From RXOA01 sp964547105 (lineage in GTDB: Bacteria > Bipolaricaulota > Bipolaricaulia > UBA7950 > UBA9294): a DNA stretch of 25,863 nt. The notes beneath the pieces were generated by a model. That model saw nothing but the letters and a program-made list of their open reading frames with translations. It did no database searches and was not told the DNA's origin. The stretch lies in NCBI GenBank assembly GCA_964547105.1, contig CAZJLO010000027.1:1-25863 (forward strand). Direction: 5' to 3'. Every line of letters starts with the position of its first letter. Within the stretch, counting starts at the first letter, position 1. The translations under genes and the position numbers were made by a program. Positions 23,550-25,863 of this stretch are shown one piece after another.

Positions 23550-23576
23550 CCCGCTTGGAGTGAACCTCCAAGCGGG
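23550..23576. terminator. Convergent hairpin after the S9 peptidase gene
   Basis: The perfect 11-bp stem CCCGCTTGGAG/CTCCAAGCGGG has a 5-nt loop, flanked by GAAC and GTTC that could extend it. It sits 37 bp past the peptidase stop between convergent genes. T-tracts are weak on both strands, so it may act as a rho-assisted or bidirectional terminator. Confidence 0.55.
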
Positions 23577-23613
23577 CGTTCAAGTTCTCGCTCCTACGGA
23601 GAGCGGGGCAACA

Positions 23614-25662
23614 CTAGTCGCCGTCTGGCTTGAGGTACTTGTCGAACCAGTCCAGCATCTCTTGGAGTCTGCGGATGCGATGCAGCGGCTTGCCGCTGCG
23701 CGACAGTTCGTGGTTCTCGCCGCGGAACATCACCAGCCGGGCATCAACATCGTGAGCGCGCAGCGCTGTGAACATCTGCAAGCCTTCCGTGAGCCAACAA
23801 CGGTAGTCTTGCTCGGAATGGATGAACAACGTAGGCGTCGCCACCTTGTCGGCGTATTTCAGCGGGGAATGCCACCACAGCTTGTCCGCTCCAGCACCGT
23901 CTTCGTCCCACAACGATGCGGCGATCTGGTCAGGGGTGAAGAAATACCCGATGTCGGTGGTGCACATCATCGATGCCCAATTGGCGATCGAGCGCTGGGA
24001 GCACGCCGCAGCAAAGCGATCGCTGTGGCCGATGATCCAATTGGTCATGTAGCCGCCGTAGGAGCCTCCGGTCACGCCGACCCGATCCGAATCGAGAAAC
24101 GGATAGGCGGTCAGCGCATGATCGACTACGGCCATGATGTCGTCGTAGTCGACCATCCCGTATTTCCCGCGGATCTCCGCGAACTCATCGTCCCGCCCCG
24201 CCGATCCGCGCGGGTTGCAGAAGAATACAGCATAACCATGCGCGGCCAGCGCCTGCATCTCGTGAATGAACACCGTCCCGTACGCTGTTTTCGGTCCTCC
24301 ATGAATCTCGAGAATCGACGGATAGGATCGACCAGTCTCGAACCCCACCGGCCGGATCAACCAAGCGTCGATCTCGGTACCATCTGCGACGGTAACCGAA
24401 AACGCCTCGGGAAGGGGGAGATCCGCAGCAAGGGCCTCGTCGTTGAACGACGTGAGTTTCGTCTCCCCGTCGCCATCCCGGATGTACAACTCCTGAAGGC
24501 GGTCGGCGCAAAGCGCGACGTAGACCACGCCTCGATCGCCAACATCGAATGCATCGATCGATCCTTCGATGCCGATCACACGTTGAACGGTGCCGCCGAG
24601 GATAAGTCTTTCCAGCACGGCGTTTCCGCCCTCAGTTACGACAACGTACACCGATTCGCCGTGCGCAAGCAGCGTCGGTCCGCCGCCATGGCGGCAGTCT
24701 CCGGTGACGCGATTTCCGGGCATTCGCTTCCAATCGGGCGTGGCTGATGACAGTGTGCCCAATGCAAGTTCCGCTACATACACCTCGCGGCTTTGGTTCA
24801 ACCCGTACACGCGCATGTCCGTGCCAAGGACGGCGAGTCGATCATGCGTGACGAAACAAGGTTCGCCCAGGCTGAGCGTATCGCGCGAAAGGCAACGCGA
24901 ATTCCCGTTTTGAAGATCGGCAATCCACAACTCATCCGTCACCGCGGCTCTTCCGGCGAATCTCCGGCCGGTGACGGCGACAAGCCCCTCATGGACATCA
25001 AACGAGGCGATGTCCAGATCGGCCTCTTCGCTGAGAAGCCGCTCAGATTGGCTCGTTTCCAGGTTGTGGACGAACAGCTGCACCCGGCGCCGATTGGTGA
25101 AGCCAATTCCGTTCTGCCAATAGGGGATCTCGTCCAGCACTTCATAGTCGTTCGCGTCAGACGCTAGAGCGGCTTCGCTCGCTTGCTCGCGCTTGTCCGC
25201 GGGGACGCGCGCCGTAATCAGAAGCCGTTGGCCGTCTGCCCGCCGAAGCTTTTCGATCGCTAGAGGAAGCGTCGCCAGCGGCAACGCTTCGCCGCCATCC
25301 ACCGAAATACGGTACAGGTCGGTCGACGGCTCGGCTTCAGCCCCGTTTGGCTCCCCTTTGGTATCCTGGTCACGCTTCGATGCGAAGAGGATCGATCGAG
25401 AGTCCTCGGACCAGACAAACACGCTGTCTTTCCCGGATGTGGTGAGTTGACGGACTTCGCCGCTTTCTAGATCCACCAGGTGCAGATTGCTGTCGTAGCC
25501 ATCGGCGTCTTCATTCGCCTGCTTCACGACCAGCGCCACCCGCCGTTGGTCGGGCGAAATCTTGGGCGAAGAGATGAATCTGTATCGGAGTAGGTCGTTG
25601 GGTTGTACGCCACGCGACGTTGCGCTCTGCGCCGTGTCGCGTTGTTGCTCGGACTTGTGCAC
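23614..25662 (-). CDS. S9-family prolyl oligopeptidase-type serine peptidase (acylaminoacyl-peptidase-like)
   Basis: A 682-residue S9C-type peptidase. The N-terminal two-thirds is a beta-propeller with TolB/PD40-like blades (KISPDQRRVALVV, WSEDSRSILFASKRD), which limits access to small peptides. The C-terminal alpha/beta-hydrolase domain has the nucleophile Ser in GVTGGSYGGYM (about residue 534), the Asp in HSEQDYRCW (about 619) and the His in GENHELSRSGKP (about 651). PSILEIHGGPKTAYG holds the oxyanion region. The GTG at 25662 has AAAGGAGG just upstream, which suits it better than the ATG eight codons earlier. No signal peptide is seen, so it is cytoplasmic. It likely degrades oligopeptides. 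Confidence 0.95.
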   Translation of the reverse strand: MHKSEQQRDTAQSATSRGVQPNDLLRYRFISSPKISPDQRRVALVVKQANEDADGYDSNLHLVDLESGEVRQLTTSGKDSVFVWSEDSRSILFASKRDQDTKGEPNGAEAEPSTDLYRISVDGGEALPLATLPLAIEKLRRADGQRLLITARVPADKREQASEAALASDANDYEVLDEIPYWQNGIGFTNRRRVQLFVHNLETSQSERLLSEEADLDIASFDVHEGLVAVTGRRFAGRAAVTDELWIADLQNGNSRCLSRDTLSLGEPCFVTHDRLAVLGTDMRVYGLNQSREVYVAELALGTLSSATPDWKRMPGNRVTGDCRHGGGPTLLAHGESVYVVVTEGGNAVLERLILGGTVQRVIGIEGSIDAFDVGDRGVVYVALCADRLQELYIRDGDGETKLTSFNDEALAADLPLPEAFSVTVADGTEIDAWLIRPVGFETGRSYPSILEIHGGPKTAYGTVFIHEMQALAAHGYAVFFCNPRGSAGRDDEFAEIRGKYGMVDYDDIMAVVDHALTAYPFLDSDRVGVTGGSYGGYMTNWIIGHSDRFAAACSQRSIANWASMMCTTDIGYFFTPDQIAASLWDEDGAGADKLWWHSPLKYADKVATPTLFIHSEQDYRCWLTEGLQMFTALRAHDVDARLVMFRGENHELSRSGKPLHRIRRLQEMLDWFDKYLKPDGD

Positions 25663-25751
25663 GTTGCCTCCTTTCGGAAGCAACAAGTCTACCCGGCGAT
25701 CACGTCGAAATCCTGATCGGGGCCTGCGCGCCTGTGGATCGCTCCGTGTCC

Positions 25752-25863
25752 GGATCTCCCTGCACGATCCTCACTTCGCGTTCGGATCTCCTTGCACGAT
25801 CCTCACTTCGCGTTCGGATCTCCTTGCACAATCCTCACTTCGCGTTCGGATCTCCTTGCACGA
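25752..25863. repeat. 32-bp tandem repeats, 3.5 copies, running off the window
   Basis: Units start with GGATCTCC at 25752, 25784, 25816 and 25848, exactly 32 bp apart. They differ only at single bases (C/T in the ninth position, G/A in GCACGA/GCACAA). Each holds GGATC and GATCC that could form a small stem-loop, and CACTTCGCGTTC follows. It is a direct tandem array without spacers, so not CRISPR. It lies about 90 bp upstream of the S9 peptidase start. Confidence 0.9.

Noticed and set aside
25752..25863. CRISPR array
   Set aside because: Units abut directly with no variable spacers and no cas genes are nearby.

Overview
The window is a gene-dense, GC-rich bacterial chromosome segment with no mobile element, CRISPR array or rRNA. 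Tandem repeats lie at both extreme ends (about 4-112 and from 25752 to the end). This would fit a contig whose assembly broke in repeats. The host phylum cannot be fixed from the sequence. The run rpsI - rpmE - DUF1385/YqhQ-type gene, a CofE-like (F420) ligase and an alphaproteobacterial-style HisRS point to an unusual or under-sampled lineage rather than a standard proteobacterium. Four to five credible promoters of the form TTGACR/TTGNCA-N17/18-TANNNT can be read, and two of them share the -10 TACCAT.

Layout. 302-1920 (minus): rpsI, rpmE and a DUF1385 membrane protein in one tight operon, driven by a clear promoter at 1974-2003; rplM is not upstream. 2270-3594 (minus): a PPOX-type flavin split-barrel protein and an exported protein of unknown function. 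3871-5532 (plus): an acyl-CoA synthetase. 5560-6291 (minus): a PrsW-like membrane protein with altered catalytic motifs. 6930-7562 (minus): a TetR regulator with two palindromic operators 20 bp apart just upstream. It is divergent from a C45/acyltransferase-type Ntn hydrolase (7765) followed by an MtfA-type metallopeptidase (8944). 9865-10503 (minus): a deoxynucleoside kinase. 10840-13681 (minus): M29 aminopeptidase, PPP-family phosphatase and SPL-like radical SAM protein in a close run.

14007-17487 (plus) is the most interesting part: hisS, histidine ammonia-lyase and a tRNA-His(GTG) lie side by side, so three genes that use histidine are grouped. The tRNA lacks the near-universal G-1:C73 pair (T at -1, G73), and the HisRS has the motif-2 type seen in alphaproteobacteria, whose tRNA-His also lacks G-1. 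The tRNA has its own TTGACA-N17-TACCAT promoter and a strong intrinsic terminator.

17783-25662: an MscS channel (minus), a CofE-like ligase (minus), an exported C-terminally anchored protein of unknown function (plus), a flavodoxin-like protein and a GNAT acetyltransferase (plus), and an S9 prolyl-oligopeptidase-type peptidase (minus). Three gaps (6292-6929, 18743-19482, 21600-22193) hold no gene I can support. I found no clear multi-gene novel defence or biosynthetic system. The strongest candidates for new biology are the histidine locus, the TetR double operator and the degenerate PrsW protein.
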